Source: Carnobacterium pleistocenium FTR1 (GTDB lineage: Bacteria; Bacillota; Bacilli; Lactobacillales; Carnobacteriaceae). From it: DNA of 64,000 nt. The translations under genes were made by a program, and so were the position numbers. This document shows positions 52,781 to 62,253 of this stretch, one piece after another. Position 1 is the stretch's first letter, and each line of letters starts with the position of its first letter. Below the pieces are notes generated by a model. It ran no database searches, was not told the DNA's origin, and saw nothing but the letters and a program-made list of their open reading frames with translations. Location: assembly GCF_000744285.1 (NCBI RefSeq), contig NZ_JQLQ01000002.1:186001-250000 (forward strand), given 5' to 3'.

Positions 52781-53467
52781 ATGGTATTCCAATTTAGCGT
52801 AGCAGAACTAGCAAATATGGTGGATCATACTTTATTAAAAGCAGATGCAAAGAAAGCAGCATTTGAAAAAGTGTGTCAAGAAGCTGACAAATTTGGGTTT
52901 AAAATGGTGGCTATTAATTCAGCACCTGTTTCGCTTTGCAAAGAGTTATTAAAAGAAAGTCCCGTCCACATAGGAGCAGCCATTGGTTTTCCACTGGGCC
53001 AGACTACTATTGCCACGAAAGCTTTTGAAGTCATGGATGCAATCAAAAATGGGGCTGATGAAATCGATTATGTGATCAATATTGGCAAATTAAAAGATGG
53101 GAACCTAGCTTATATTGAAATGGAGATGGCAGAAATCGTAAGAGTCTGTCGAGCAAATAATACAGTAAGTAAAGTAATCTTGGAAAACTGTTATCTGACA
53201 GACGATGAAAAAATTGCTGTCTGTGAAATTGCTAAAAGAGTTAAACCTGATTTTGTGAAAACGTCAACCGGGTTTGGTACTAGTGGCGCAACAGTTGACG
53301 ATGTAAAATTAATGAAAGAGACCGTTGGACCAGACGTCAAAGTGAAAGCGGCAGGAGGCATACGTGATTTTGCAACGGCTAAAGCTATGGTGGAAGCTGG
53401 AGCTGAGCGACTAGGAACAAGTTCGGGTATAAAAATTATCAGCGAGTATAAAGCGATTCAAGAATAA
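52781..53467 (+). CDS. deoC: deoxyribose-phosphate aldolase
   Basis: 228 aa. Cleaves deoxyribose 5-phosphate to glyceraldehyde 3-phosphate and acetaldehyde. MVDHTLLKADA at the start, GAAIGFPLGQTT, DEIDYVINIGKLKDG, and the Schiff-base Lys160 in DFVKTSTGFGTSGAT, then VKAAGGIRDFATA. GAGGAGG precedes the ATG. The usual deo neighbours are absent. A pseudogene fragment begins 11 bases after the stop. Confidence 0.94.
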   Translation: MVFQFSVAELANMVDHTLLKADAKKAAFEKVCQEADKFGFKMVAINSAPVSLCKELLKESPVHIGAAIGFPLGQTTIATKAFEVMDAIKNGADEIDYVINIGKLKDGNLAYIEMEMAEIVRVCRANNTVSKVILENCYLTDDEKIAVCEIAKRVKPDFVKTSTGFGTSGATVDDVKLMKETVGPDVKVKAAGGIRDFATAKAMVEAGAERLGTSSGIKIISEYKAIQE

Positions 53468-53477
53468 AATAATAGTT

Positions 53478-53911
53478 CAAAAATTGATGCAATCAATGAA
53501 AGAGTATATCATTCGGTCAATAATGGAGTGTACAAAACCGGATTCGCTACGAAACAAGAGGTCTATCAAGAAGAAGTTAGCAAACTTTTCGATGCACTTG
53601 ACGAGTTAGAAGAACGGTAGGGAGAGAACCGTTATCTGGTAGGCGACCAAATCACTGAAGCTGATTGACGCTTACTTACAACTCTGATTCGTTTTGACAG
53701 TGTCTATTATGGTCATTTCAAATGCAACATCAAACACATTACAGAGTATAAGAACCTATGGCGCTACACGAGAGAATTATACAACTGGCCAGGAATAATG
53801 GAGACCGTGAATTTTAAGCACATTAAAAAACATTATTACCGTAGCCACAAAAATATTAATCCGACCGGTATTGTTCCAGCAGGACCTAAATTGGATTTTA
53901 GTTTGGATTGA
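53478..53911 (+). pseudogene. truncated copy of the glutathionyl-hydroquinone reductase gene
   Basis: The 434 bases align without gaps to 59641-60074, the 3' half of the intact gene 6 kb downstream, at high identity. The copy has no start and two in-frame stops: TAG at 53618-53620 (GAACGGTAG for GTACGACTG) and TGA at 53666-53668 (TGG to TGA). The end differs (GATTGA instead of GTTTAA). A partial duplication now decaying. Between it and 54103 no gene is seen. Confidence 0.93.
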
Positions 53912-54103
53912 TGAGAACACACATATAATCGATCGGACTTTTCATCTAAAGTACGTTGCTAGTGAGTATGTAAAAAAACTTCTTTATGTATAAATTGGGA
54001 TAGTTTTCTATTTTAGTCACGTAAATAAGGTTGAATACAGTTGGTATTTAAAAAGAGAATTTGTCGGATATTAAAGATAATTTTTGATATATATATATAC
54101 ACG

Positions 54104-54141
54104 AAAAAGCTGATTCCAATATAAATGGAATCAGCTTTTTT
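54104..54141. terminator. terminator
   Basis: AAAAAGCTGATTCCA (54104-54118) pairs with TGGAATCAGCTTTTT, with T/A runs on both sides; it ends the leftward persulfide operon. Confidence 0.9.
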
Positions 54142-54155
54142 GATAGTTTACTCAG

Positions 54156-54431
54156 CTATTTTTTTATGATCATAGCAATAGCCTGATCAATTTTTTTAGT
54201 TTGATCTTGAGTATCATTTTTTGGATTCTCAAAACAATCTTTCAGATTTTCAGCAACGATTATCCCCATCACACGATCAATGCTAGAGCGAATAGCGCTT
54301 AATTGTGTAATAATATCTATACACTCTTTGTCTTCATCAATCATTTTTTGAACGCCACGAATTTGTCCTTCAGTTCTTCTTAAACGATGAATGATTTTTT
54401 TTTGCTCAACCTGTTTAGTGTCAATGTTCAT
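54156..54431 (-). CDS. cstR: CsoR-family repressor, persulfide-sensing CstR type
   Basis: 91 aa; ATG 54431 is preferred over 54434 (AGAAGG 6 bases upstream). Helical CsoR fold: RLRRTEGQIRGVQKMIDEDKECIDIITQLSAIRSSI. The two conserved thiols are C37 and C66, but the metal-ligand His of copper CsoR is Asn62, as in CstR-type sensors that react with persulfides. It follows a sulfur-transfer fusion gene by 65 bp in the same transcript and probably represses it via the operator at 56992-57008. Copper sensing is less likely. Confidence 0.83.
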   Translation of the reverse strand: MNIDTKQVEQKKIIHRLRRTEGQIRGVQKMIDEDKECIDIITQLSAIRSSIDRVMGIIVAENLKDCFENPKNDTQDQTKKIDQAIAMIIKK

Positions 54432-54496
54432 CATATACCTTCTTTCTAAAAGTCATTTTTATTATACCGTTTTAAATAGAATTGGCAAATAGAGAA

Positions 54497-56944
54497 TTAA
54501 ATAAACAAGTTTAAGTTAGCATCTTCACTGTCACCAAGATAAGCTGCGACACCACCAAATTCAACAAAATCAAATAGTTCTTCTCTTTCGATGCCCATGA
54601 TATCCATACTCATAGTACAAGCAATAAATTTAACGCCTAATTTATTAGCTTTTTCAATCATGACCGGTAAAGGATCTACGTTTTTTTGTTTCATGACTGA
54701 TTTGATCATTTTAGCGCCAGCTCCACCCATATTCATAGAAGAAATAGGCAAACTTTCTGCATTATTAGGCAGCATGATGTCGAATAATTTTGCTAAACCT
54801 TGTTTTTTCACTTTCTGTTTTTTTAAAACGCCTAATCCCCAAAAAGTAAAGAAAATCGTGACTTGTTTACCCATTGCTGCTGCGCCTAAAGCAATGATCA
54901 TTGATGCTAAAGCTTTATCCATGTCGCCGCTAAAGACAACCATTGTTGCGCCATTTTTTGTTTCTCTCAATAAACCGTCTTTAGGAAGAGAAGCAACATT
55001 TGCTTGTAAGCTATTTCCTTTAGCTATGGTAGCAACCACGTTGTCTCCTTTGATCTCATTTGTCAGTACCGTATTTCCGGTACTTTTAGCCCAAGACTCA
55101 ATGTCAGCACTAAAGCCAAAATCGCTAGCTTGAACAACCATTTTTTGTCCATTAGTCATTTGATCCATATGCTCTTTTACTTTTAAAATAGGTCCGGGAC
55201 ATTGCAATCCGCAAGCATCTACTTCGATCGTTTTTAACGCATTATCAAATGAAGAGGTACTAACTTGTTTTTTAGGTGCTAGTTTAAAAGGTTTATTTTT
55301 CATTTCATAGGTTGCTAATTTATATGTCTTGTAGCCACCATCAAGATTTTTTACATCAAAACCATGATGCATCAATATTCTTGCAGCATTATAGCCACGC
55401 AAACCGACTTGGCAATATACGTAGATTGTTTTATCTTTTGGCAATTCATCTAGTCGATTTCGTAATTGATTTAATGGAATCAATGTACTATTAGGCAATG
55501 AACCTGTTGCAAGTTCAAAGTCTTCTCTAATATCTAGGAAGTAAGCATTTTGATCTAATAAAGCATCGACTTCGTGCCATTGGATCGTTTTGACTTTTTG
55601 GTTCATCATATTATCAGCCGTATACCCCAACATGTTAACAGGGTCTTTTGCACTTGAATAAGGAGGGGCATAAGCTAATTCAAGACTAGCTAGTTGATCA
55701 GCCGTTCCGCCAAATTTCATAGCTGTTGAAATAACATCGATCCGTTTTTCAACGCCTTTTGTTCCAACACCTTGAGCACCTAAAATTTTACCATCATTTC
55801 CAAAAAGTAATTTTAGATGAATAGGGCTAGCACCAGGATAATACCCAGCATGTGAATTTGGGTGGATATGGATCACTTGGAAGTCTATGCCTTTGTTTTT
55901 AAGCATCCGTTCACTGTTTCCGGTAGAAGCAGCTGTTAATTCGAAAATTTTTGCAACAGAAGCCCCTTGTGTTCCTGGGTATATTGCAGGAATCCCATTG
56001 ATGATATCCGCAACTAAACGTCCTTGACGGTTAGCAGGCCATGCAAGAGGGATGTTTGTAGGAGATTGATCCACAAAATCTTTGACTTCGATAACATCTC
56101 CGATAGCGTAGATGTCTGGAAAATTGGTTTGAAGCTGATCATTTACTTTGATTGCATTCTTGAAACCAAGTTCGATGCCACATTCTTTAGCAAGAGTATT
56201 TTCTGGAGTCACACCAATAGATAAAATAGTTAGATCTGTTTCTAGTTCATTGCCACTCGTTAATAATAATTTTTTTCCGTTATCTTTAAATTCTTTTAAG
56301 CCATCATTTAGTAGCAGATTAACTCCATGCATATTGATTTGAGTGTGTAATTGTTGGGCCATTTCAAAGTCTATATTTGGCATAACTTGAGGAGCCATTT
56401 CTACTAGTTGGACGTTAAGATCCAAGACTTTAAGGTTTTCCATCATTTCTAATCCGATAAAGCCACCACCAATGATGGTTGCAGTTTGTATGTCATTTTC
56501 AGCTATATATTCTTTGATAAGATCCATATCCGGAATATTTCTTAATGAAAAAACATTTTTTGCAGAATCCATACCTGGGATAGCTGGTGTGATTGCTTTT
56601 GCACCAGTTGAAATAATTAGTTGGTCGAAAGATTCTGTATAAGTTTTGCCTGTTTGGTGATTTAAAACAATGATTTCCTTTTTTGCTGGATCAATTTTGG
56701 TTACTTCAGAAAAATTACGTATATCTAATGCATATTGCTGCTCCATTCCTTCAACAGTCTGTAGCAGTAAGTTATCACGCTCTTTAATTTCCCCTCCAAT
56801 GTGATAAGGAAGACCACAATTCGCAAATGAAATGTATTCACCCTTTTCAAATAGAATAATGTTATCTTCTTCGTTTAAACGACGAAGTCTAGTAGCTGCA
56901 GTCGCGCCACCGGCTACACCGCCGATAATTAGTATTTTTTTCAC
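54497..56944 (-). CDS. CoA-disulfide/persulfide reductase-rhodanese-TusA-DsrE fusion
   Basis: 815 aa from GTG 56944 (AAAGGAG 11 bases upstream). In order: FAD/NAD(P)H CoA-disulfide reductase (IIGGVAGGATAATRLRR; active Cys43 in FANCGLPYHIGG) to about 455; rhodanese about 465-555 (Cys in YVYCQVGLRGYNAARIL); TusA/SirA about 585-655 (DACGLQCPGPILKVKEHM); DsrE2-like about 665-815 (FFTFWGLGVLKK; ACTMSMDIMGIERE). The chain of thiols suggests reduction and relay of persulfide sulfur. It leads an operon with cstR and carries a CstR-type operator in its promoter. Confidence 0.9.
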   Translation of the reverse strand: MKKILIIGGVAGGATAATRLRRLNEEDNIILFEKGEYISFANCGLPYHIGGEIKERDNLLLQTVEGMEQQYALDIRNFSEVTKIDPAKKEIIVLNHQTGKTYTESFDQLIISTGAKAITPAIPGMDSAKNVFSLRNIPDMDLIKEYIAENDIQTATIIGGGFIGLEMMENLKVLDLNVQLVEMAPQVMPNIDFEMAQQLHTQINMHGVNLLLNDGLKEFKDNGKKLLLTSGNELETDLTILSIGVTPENTLAKECGIELGFKNAIKVNDQLQTNFPDIYAIGDVIEVKDFVDQSPTNIPLAWPANRQGRLVADIINGIPAIYPGTQGASVAKIFELTAASTGNSERMLKNKGIDFQVIHIHPNSHAGYYPGASPIHLKLLFGNDGKILGAQGVGTKGVEKRIDVISTAMKFGGTADQLASLELAYAPPYSSAKDPVNMLGYTADNMMNQKVKTIQWHEVDALLDQNAYFLDIREDFELATGSLPNSTLIPLNQLRNRLDELPKDKTIYVYCQVGLRGYNAARILMHHGFDVKNLDGGYKTYKLATYEMKNKPFKLAPKKQVSTSSFDNALKTIEVDACGLQCPGPILKVKEHMDQMTNGQKMVVQASDFGFSADIESWAKSTGNTVLTNEIKGDNVVATIAKGNSLQANVASLPKDGLLRETKNGATMVVFSGDMDKALASMIIALGAAAMGKQVTIFFTFWGLGVLKKQKVKKQGLAKLFDIMLPNNAESLPISSMNMGGAGAKMIKSVMKQKNVDPLPVMIEKANKLGVKFIACTMSMDIMGIEREELFDFVEFGGVAAYLGDSEDANLNLFI

Positions 56945-56988
56945 TATAGGTAAGTCTCCTTTGAAATTGTTTGTTTTTTCACAATTCA

Positions 56989-57017
56989 AATATACCCTAC
57001 AGGGGTATGATAGTCAA
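56989..57017 (-). promoter_or_regulatory. promoter with CsoR/CstR-type operator
   Basis: On the minus strand, -35 TTGACT (57017-57012) and -10 TATATT (56994-56989) have a 17-bp spacer. The operator ATACCCTACAGGGGTAT (56992-57008) overlaps the spacer and -10, the pattern of autorepressed CsoR-family operons. Confidence 0.75.
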
Positions 57018-57076
57018 GGCTAAAAAAACCAATAAATAAAGTTGCTAAAACAACGTTTTATTTTTATTTAGTTAGT

Positions 57077-57092
57077 TTACCTTTAAGGGTAT
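57077..57092. promoter_or_regulatory. second CsoR/CstR-like half-symmetric site
   Basis: TTACCTTTAAGGGTAT resembles the first operator (TACC...GGGTA) and lies 75 bases further upstream. It may aid repression. Confidence 0.4.
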
Positions 57093-57242
57093 ACATTCTT
57101 AAGGAGAAGTACTAGCTTTATACATGAGAATGTTACAAATGACTAAATAAAGCTAGAAAATAGGTTCTTTTTCATTTTTTTTATTTGATTCGTTTCAATT
57201 TTGCTCGATGAGTTTAAAGGAATCAACAATACATGTAAATGA

Positions 57243-58103
57243 TTAATTTTTCAAAAACTCTTTTAAAGCTTCAACTAGTGGAGTTAATGGTTTGCCCAAT
57301 GCTTTTTCAAAATCGTTCGAAATGACAGTTAATTCACCATTGCGAATATCATTTTGAATCATTAAAATAAAACCAACGACAGATTCTGGAACACCATTAT
57401 TGATCAATGTAGTTTTGTAGTCTGCGTCAGTCATTGAAACAACCTCGAATTTCTTACCACTAGCCGTTTTAAGGGCTTCTGCTAGTTGGGCGTAAGTCAT
57501 TGGGGTGCCGGATAACTCAAGTATTTCTGGTGCAGCAGCTTTTCCAGTCAAGACATTTACGGCAGCTTCGGCAAATTCGCGCTTCAATGCCCAACCAATT
57601 TTACCTTCTCCAGCAGAGTAAGTGAAAGGATGACCTTCTACTGCTGCATGTAGTGTGTCTGCTTCATTTTCTATATACCAATTATTGCGTAAAAAAGTAT
57701 GAGGAATGTGAGATTCAGAAATCAATTTTTCCGTTAATATATGATCCTGAGCTAAAGGGCTGGTTGATTCTGCACCTTTAGGGAAACTAGTGTAAATAAT
57801 AAATGAAATACCTTTTTCTTTAGCGGCATGAACTACATTTTTGTGTTGTTCTCCACGTGAAACTGCTCCGCCTGGTTGTGAGGAAACAAATAATAGACGA
57901 TCGATTCCGTTGAATGCCTCAAGTAAACTTGCGTAGTCACTAAAATCAGCAATTCGAACATCGATTCCTTGTTCACGCAGTTTAGCAGCTTTTTCTTCTG
58001 TTCGTGCTAAAGCTACAATTTCATTTGGTCCAATTTGTTCTTTCAAATAACGTAAAGCATGAGTCCCTAATTCTCCTGTAGCGCCTGTTAATAAGTATTT
58101 CAT
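57243..58103 (-). CDS. NmrA-like SDR, quinone/azo reductase type
   Basis: 286 aa. YLLTGATGELGTHALRYL is the NAD(P)-binding start; DRLLFVSSQPGG, FIIYTSFPKGAES, HTFLRNNWYIENEADTL and YSAGEGKIGWALKREFAEA match the YtfG/QorB group of NAD(P)H:quinone oxidoreductases. Divergent from an HxlR-type regulator, an arrangement typical of electrophile-responsive pairs. GGTTGATAATAA precedes the ATG; the RBS AAAGGTT is modest. Confidence 0.88.
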   Translation of the reverse strand: MKYLLTGATGELGTHALRYLKEQIGPNEIVALARTEEKAAKLREQGIDVRIADFSDYASLLEAFNGIDRLLFVSSQPGGAVSRGEQHKNVVHAAKEKGISFIIYTSFPKGAESTSPLAQDHILTEKLISESHIPHTFLRNNWYIENEADTLHAAVEGHPFTYSAGEGKIGWALKREFAEAAVNVLTGKAAAPEILELSGTPMTYAQLAEALKTASGKKFEVVSMTDADYKTTLINNGVPESVVGFILMIQNDIRNGELTVISNDFEKALGKPLTPLVEALKEFLKN

Positions 58104-58214
58104 TTATTATCAACCTTTCTATGCTTAGTTTTTTTAAAATGCTTGTTTCCATCACGTTCTAATACTATAATAAGACTCTAAGTAACTTATGTAAAGTAAG
58201 TACTTAGAAGTAAT

Positions 58215-58236
58215 CTAGTTACTCAAAAGTAACTAG
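58215..58236. promoter_or_regulatory. HxlR operator candidate
   Basis: CTAGTTACT (58215-58223) and AGTAACTAG (58228-58236) are perfect inverted arms with 4-bp spacer. Further AAGTAACTT-like motifs at 58180-58215 suggest several sites in the divergent region. Confidence 0.6.
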
Positions 58237-58256
58237 TGTGAATGGATGGGGTTTTT

Positions 58257-58610
58257 ATGCGTAATAAATTAGTAGGATGTCCAGTAGAGACGACCCTTTT
58301 ACTGATAAATGATCGTTGGAAAATTTTGATATTAAGAGAGTTGTTAGATGGAACGAAGCGATTTGGCGAATTAAGAAAAGCAATTGGAACGGTTTCACCA
58401 AAAGTCCTAACGTCGCATTTGCGTTCTATGGAAGAAGATGGACTAGTTGAGCGTGAAATTTTTGCAGAAGTTCCCCCACGTGTTGAATACACGCTGACAG
58501 AATTAGGGGAAAGTTTAAAACCGATTTTGGATGCAATGAAGGATTGGGGCATAAACTACCAAGAAAAGGTTACTAGTGAAGTTGACCATTTAGAAGTAGA
58601 TGTAGTGTAA
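58257..58610 (+). CDS. HxlR-family regulator
   Basis: 117 aa from ATG 58257 (GGGG six bases upstream). VGCPVETTLLLINDRWKILILREL holds the conserved N-terminal Cys that senses electrophiles in HypR-like members; RFGELRKAIGTVSPKVLTSHL is the winged-helix core. It probably controls the divergent quinone reductase gene and the following genes (DUF1398 and glutathionyl-hydroquinone reductase). Confidence 0.9.
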   Translation: MRNKLVGCPVETTLLLINDRWKILILRELLDGTKRFGELRKAIGTVSPKVLTSHLRSMEEDGLVEREIFAEVPPRVEYTLTELGESLKPILDAMKDWGINYQEKVTSEVDHLEVDVV

Positions 58611-58644
58611 AATTACAAACCACTCATTAAAAGGAGGAACAGTC

Positions 58645-59037
58645 ATGAGTTTAACTAAACAAGAGATTGAAAAAGCGGTCTATGCCGAAAAAAACGCTGG
58701 TGAATTTCCTCAATTGATGCAGGAATTCAAAAAAATGGGTGTTAAACGCTATGATTATTTAGTTGCTGAAGGCATGTATCGTTATTTTGATGACGAAAGT
58801 TCAATCGACTTACCGTTGAATGGGAAACCTAAAGAAGTTGCAGCGCAAAGTGATCATGAAACCATTAAAGCGGTTGTAAAAAGAGCTCAAGCTGGCGAGT
58901 TTGACTTTGAAACTTTTTGTGAGCTAGCTGGACAAGCTGGAGTTCCCTTTTGGACAAGTGATTTAGTATTAAAACAAGTCGTTTATTATGACACGAATCA
59001 TCAAGCTTTGTTAATCGAGCCGATTCCTGGATTATAG
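58645..59037 (+). CDS. DUF1398 family protein
   Basis: 130 aa. Family pattern: FKKMGVKRYDYLVAEGMYRYFDDES and FDFETFCELAGQAGVPFWTSDLV, end YYDTNHQALLIEPIPG. No known enzymatic role. AAGGAGG lies before the ATG, 34 bp after hxlR; likely the same transcript. Confidence 0.85.
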   Translation: MSLTKQEIEKAVYAEKNAGEFPQLMQEFKKMGVKRYDYLVAEGMYRYFDDESSIDLPLNGKPKEVAAQSDHETIKAVVKRAQAGEFDFETFCELAGQAGVPFWTSDLVLKQVVYYDTNHQALLIEPIPGL

Positions 59038-59114
59038 AATAGGCTCTACCTACAATGGAGATAGAAAATAAATAAAATGAGCTACGAGGATTAATAGATG
59101 GAAGGGGAATAACA

Positions 59115-60074
59115 ATGGGATTATTAGTAGATGGCAAGTGGCATGACCAATGGTACGATACAGAAGGCAATGGTGGGCGATTCATTCGTCAAGAATCACA
59201 GTTCCGTAATTGGATCACGCCGGATGGAAGTGCTGGTTTAAGTGGTGAGGGCGGTTTTAAAGCTGAATCTGGACGCTACCATTTGTATGTAGCTTTAGCA
59301 TGTCCTTGGGCAAACCGTGCATTGATCATGCGTAAACTAAAAGGATTAGAAGAGCTGATTTCGGTATCTATTGTGAATCCAATAATGGCTGAAAATGGTT
59401 GGACATTTGAACGAGAAGAAGGCGTGATTCCGGATCCGGTAATCAATGCAAACTATCTTTATGAGCTGTATACGCATGTGGAATCAGAATATAGTGGACG
59501 TGTAACTGTACCCGTCTTGTATGATTTGAAACAAAATAAAATCGTAAACAATGAGTCTTCTGAAATCATGCGCATTTTGAACTCTGCATTTAATGAAGTC
59601 GGTGCAAAAGAAGACGATTATTATCCTGAAGCATTACGTCCAAAAATTGATGCAATCAATGAAAAAGTATACCATTCGGTCAATAACGGCGTATACAAAT
59701 CCGGATTCGCTACTAAACAAGAGGTCTATCAAGAAGAGGTTAGCAAACTTTTTGATGCACTTGATGAGTTAGAAGTACGACTGGGAGAGAAACGTTATCT
59801 AGTAGGTGACCAAATCACCGAAGCTGATTGGCGCTTATTTACAACGCTGATTCGTTTTGACAGTGTCTATTATGGTCATTTCAAATGCAACATCAAACAC
59901 ATTACAGAGTATAAGAACCTATGGCGCTACACTAGAGAATTATACAACTGGCCAGGAATAACGGAGACCGTGAATTTTAAGCACATTAAAAATCATTATT
60001 ACCGTAGCCACAAAAATATTAATCCGACCGGTATTGTTCCAGCAGGACCTAAATTAGATTTTAGTTTGGTTTAA
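59115..60074 (+). CDS. glutathionyl-hydroquinone reductase (Xi-class GST)
   Basis: 319 aa. Thioredoxin-like N-terminus with the catalytic Cys63 in LYVALACPWANRALIMRKLKG; FIRQESQFRNWI and VPVLYDLKQNKIVNNESSEIMR; C-terminal helical domain with DALDELEVRLGEKRYLVGDQITEADWRLF. Reduces glutathionyl or bacillithiol-like adducts of hydroquinones. Close to HxlR and a quinone reductase, forming a quinone-stress cluster. Its 3' half is duplicated as a pseudogene at 53478. Confidence 0.9.
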   Translation: MGLLVDGKWHDQWYDTEGNGGRFIRQESQFRNWITPDGSAGLSGEGGFKAESGRYHLYVALACPWANRALIMRKLKGLEELISVSIVNPIMAENGWTFEREEGVIPDPVINANYLYELYTHVESEYSGRVTVPVLYDLKQNKIVNNESSEIMRILNSAFNEVGAKEDDYYPEALRPKIDAINEKVYHSVNNGVYKSGFATKQEVYQEEVSKLFDALDELEVRLGEKRYLVGDQITEADWRLFTTLIRFDSVYYGHFKCNIKHITEYKNLWRYTRELYNWPGITETVNFKHIKNHYYRSHKNINPTGIVPAGPKLDFSLV

Positions 60075-60107
60075 AATGAATAGTTAGAGAGATAAAGGAG
60101 CCAGTAC

Positions 60108-60950
60108 ATGAAAACTAGGGTAATAAGCGTTTTGATAGGAGCAATGGTTATTTTAGCAGTAACAGGTTGTGCAAAATCAGAAGGAAAAGGCAACAGTATA
60201 AGCGAAAATACAGGTAAGTATGGTGTGTTTTTGAGTTTAGATGGAAGAGATGCCATCACAGCTAGTGAAGGTTACGAAACGGTTATTATTGATGCACAAA
60301 ATCTCTCTGCAGCAGAAATTACGGAGATGCAAGCTCGAGGACAAAAAGTTTATAGTTATTTAAATGTAGGATCATTGGAAACTTTCAGGCCTTACTATAA
60401 AGAATTTCAGCATCTTACATTGAGTCCTTACGAAAATTGGGAAGAAGAATATTGGGTTGATGTAACCAACGAAGACTGGCAAGAATTTAGTGCCGTTACT
60501 TTAGCTAATGAATTCCTTGATAAAGGAATTGATGGCTTTTGGATCGATAATGTAGATATATACTGGCAATTTCCAACAGAAGAAACGTATGTTGGGGTGG
60601 AACAGATCTTAAAGACACTCATGAGCTATGACAAACCGGTTCTTATTAATGGAGGAAATGAATTTGTTAGTGCGTATTTACAGCAAAATCAGCAAATAGA
60701 TGATATTTTGACTGGTGTAAACCAAGAAACCGTCTTTTCAGCTATTGATTTTGAGGAAGATAAGCTGGTTAGTCAAACAAAAGAAAATCAAACCTACTAC
60801 TTAAATTATTTAGATACAGTTGATAAAGCTGGAAAAGAGATTTATTTACTGGAATACACTACGAAAAAAGAGCTGGGTAAAGACATCCAGGAATATGCGA
60901 CTGAAAGAGGATGGAAGTATTATATCTCCAATTCGGTTGAATTGAATTAA
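60108..60950 (+). CDS. GH114-like lipoprotein
   Basis: 280 aa. Lipoprotein signal with lipobox AVTGC near residue 21. The rest is a TIM-barrel of the endo-alpha-1,4-polygalactosaminidase/TM1410-like group: YETVIIDAQNLSAAEI, GQKVYSYLNVGSLE, EEYWVDVTNEDWQEF, KGIDGFWIDNVDIYWQFP, KPVLINGGNEF. The Asp in WIDNVD is the probable catalytic acid. It may trim a galactosaminidated wall or exopolysaccharide. AAAGGAG precedes the ATG. Confidence 0.82.
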   Translation: MKTRVISVLIGAMVILAVTGCAKSEGKGNSISENTGKYGVFLSLDGRDAITASEGYETVIIDAQNLSAAEITEMQARGQKVYSYLNVGSLETFRPYYKEFQHLTLSPYENWEEEYWVDVTNEDWQEFSAVTLANEFLDKGIDGFWIDNVDIYWQFPTEETYVGVEQILKTLMSYDKPVLINGGNEFVSAYLQQNQQIDDILTGVNQETVFSAIDFEEDKLVSQTKENQTYYLNYLDTVDKAGKEIYLLEYTTKKELGKDIQEYATERGWKYYISNSVELN

Positions 60951-61059
60951 TGGGTTAGTTTGTTCCTAACTGTCAAAATGGCTGATGCAAAGAATTGGAA
61001 TTTTTTTTACAAAAGAGGTACCATAAAAATAGATTCAAATAAAGAAGGAGGAAATATTC

Positions 61060-62073
61060 ATGTCAATAAAGGTAGCAATCAATGGATTTGGCCGTATTGG
61101 ACGTTTAGCATTGCGTCGGATTTTGGAAAAGAACACAGACTTAGAGGTTGTCGCAATCAATGATTTGACGGATAATGACGACTTAGTTTATTTGCTAAAA
61201 TACGATACCTCACAAGGCCGATTCCCGTATGATGTAACAGTTGGGAATGACGCGATTGTGGTAGATGGAAAAGAAATCAAAGCTTATGCAGAAAAAGATG
61301 CGAGTCAATTGCCATGGGGTGATCTAGGAATCGATATCGTCCTAGAATGTACTGGTTTCTATACTTCAGCGAAAAAAGCACAAGCTCACTTAGATGCAGG
61401 GGCGAAACGGGTGTTGATCTCTGCTCCAGTAAAAGCTTCAGGATCAGAAGTGGACAATACGAAAACAATCGTCTATGGTGTAAATCATGAGTCACTCGAT
61501 GAAAATGATGAAATCATTTCTGCAGCATCTTGTACCACGAATTGTCTAGCGCCAATGGCAAATGTTTTGAATAAAAAATACGGAATCAATAGTGCTTTAA
61601 TGACAACCATACATGCTTATACAGCATCGCAAGCCTTGCAAGATTCACCAGGTGGGCGTAAAAACCGTGCTGGTGCACAAAATGCTATTCCGGCTTCAAC
61701 AGGTGCTGCCAAAGCGGTAGGAAAAGTGATTCCTGAATTAGATGGGAAAATTGATGGAACAGCTATTAGAATTCCTACAATAACAGGGTCAATGGCAGAA
61801 CTATATTCTGTTTTGGACAAAAAAGTAACAATAGACGAAGTAAATAAAGCAATGAAAGAAGCTGCAAATGATGCGTTCCTGTACACTGAAGACGAAATTG
61901 TCTCTTCAGATGTTATCGGGGTACCTGCAGGCTCCATTTTTGATGCCACTCAAACAAGAATAATCGAAGGTTCTAGTGGACAATTAGTAAAAACGGTTGC
62001 TTGGTATGATAATGAGTATGGCTTTGTATCGAATATGGTAAGTACCTTAGAACATTTTTCTAGTATCAAATAA
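61060..62073 (+). CDS. gap: glyceraldehyde-3-phosphate dehydrogenase
   Basis: 337 aa. NAD-binding [16 protein letters not shown], catalytic Cys158 in [17 protein letters not shown], His in [37 protein letters not shown], and [13 protein letters not shown] at the end. GAAGGAGG precedes the ATG. Usual glycolytic neighbours (pgk, tpi) are absent, so it stands alone; possibly a second copy. It should be a standard phosphorylating enzyme. Confidence 0.95.
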   Translation: MSIKVAINGFGRIGRLALRRILEKNTDLEVVAINDLTDNDDLVYLLKYDTSQGRFPYDVTVGNDAIVVDGKEIKAYAEKDASQLPWGDLGIDIVLECTGFYTSAKKAQAHLDAGAKRVLISAPVKASGSEVDNTKTIVYGVNHESLDENDEIISAASCTTNCLAPMANVLNKKYGINSALMTTIHAYTASQALQDSPGGRKNRAGAQNAIPASTGAAKAVGKVIPELDGKIDGTAIRIPTITGSMAELYSVLDKKVTIDEVNKAMKEAANDAFLYTEDEIVSSDVIGVPAGSIFDATQTRIIEGSSGQLVKTVAWYDNEYGFVSNMVSTLEHFSSIK

Positions 62074-62083
62074 AAGTCTAATT

Positions 62084-62112
62084 AACGGGAAGCTTACTGC
62101 TCCCGTTTTTTT
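62084..62112 (+). terminator. terminator after gap
   Basis: AACGGGA (62084-62090) pairs with TCCCGTT (62101-62107), followed by T-run. Confidence 0.85.
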
Positions 62113-62253
62113 GTGTCTATAAATGAGAATAAAGGCTGAATTTTTTTAAACAATAGTAATAAAGTCAATAGAAAAATGTAATCGTATACTAATCGATCTA
62201 AAATCTACGTTAGAGGATGAATAGGATTATTTCAACTAACTTCTTACGCAAGT

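Noticed and set aside
54591-57023. Several rightward frames opposite the sulfur-transfer fusion
   Set aside because: The leftward 815-codon frame has continuous domain homology; the opposite frames are shadows.
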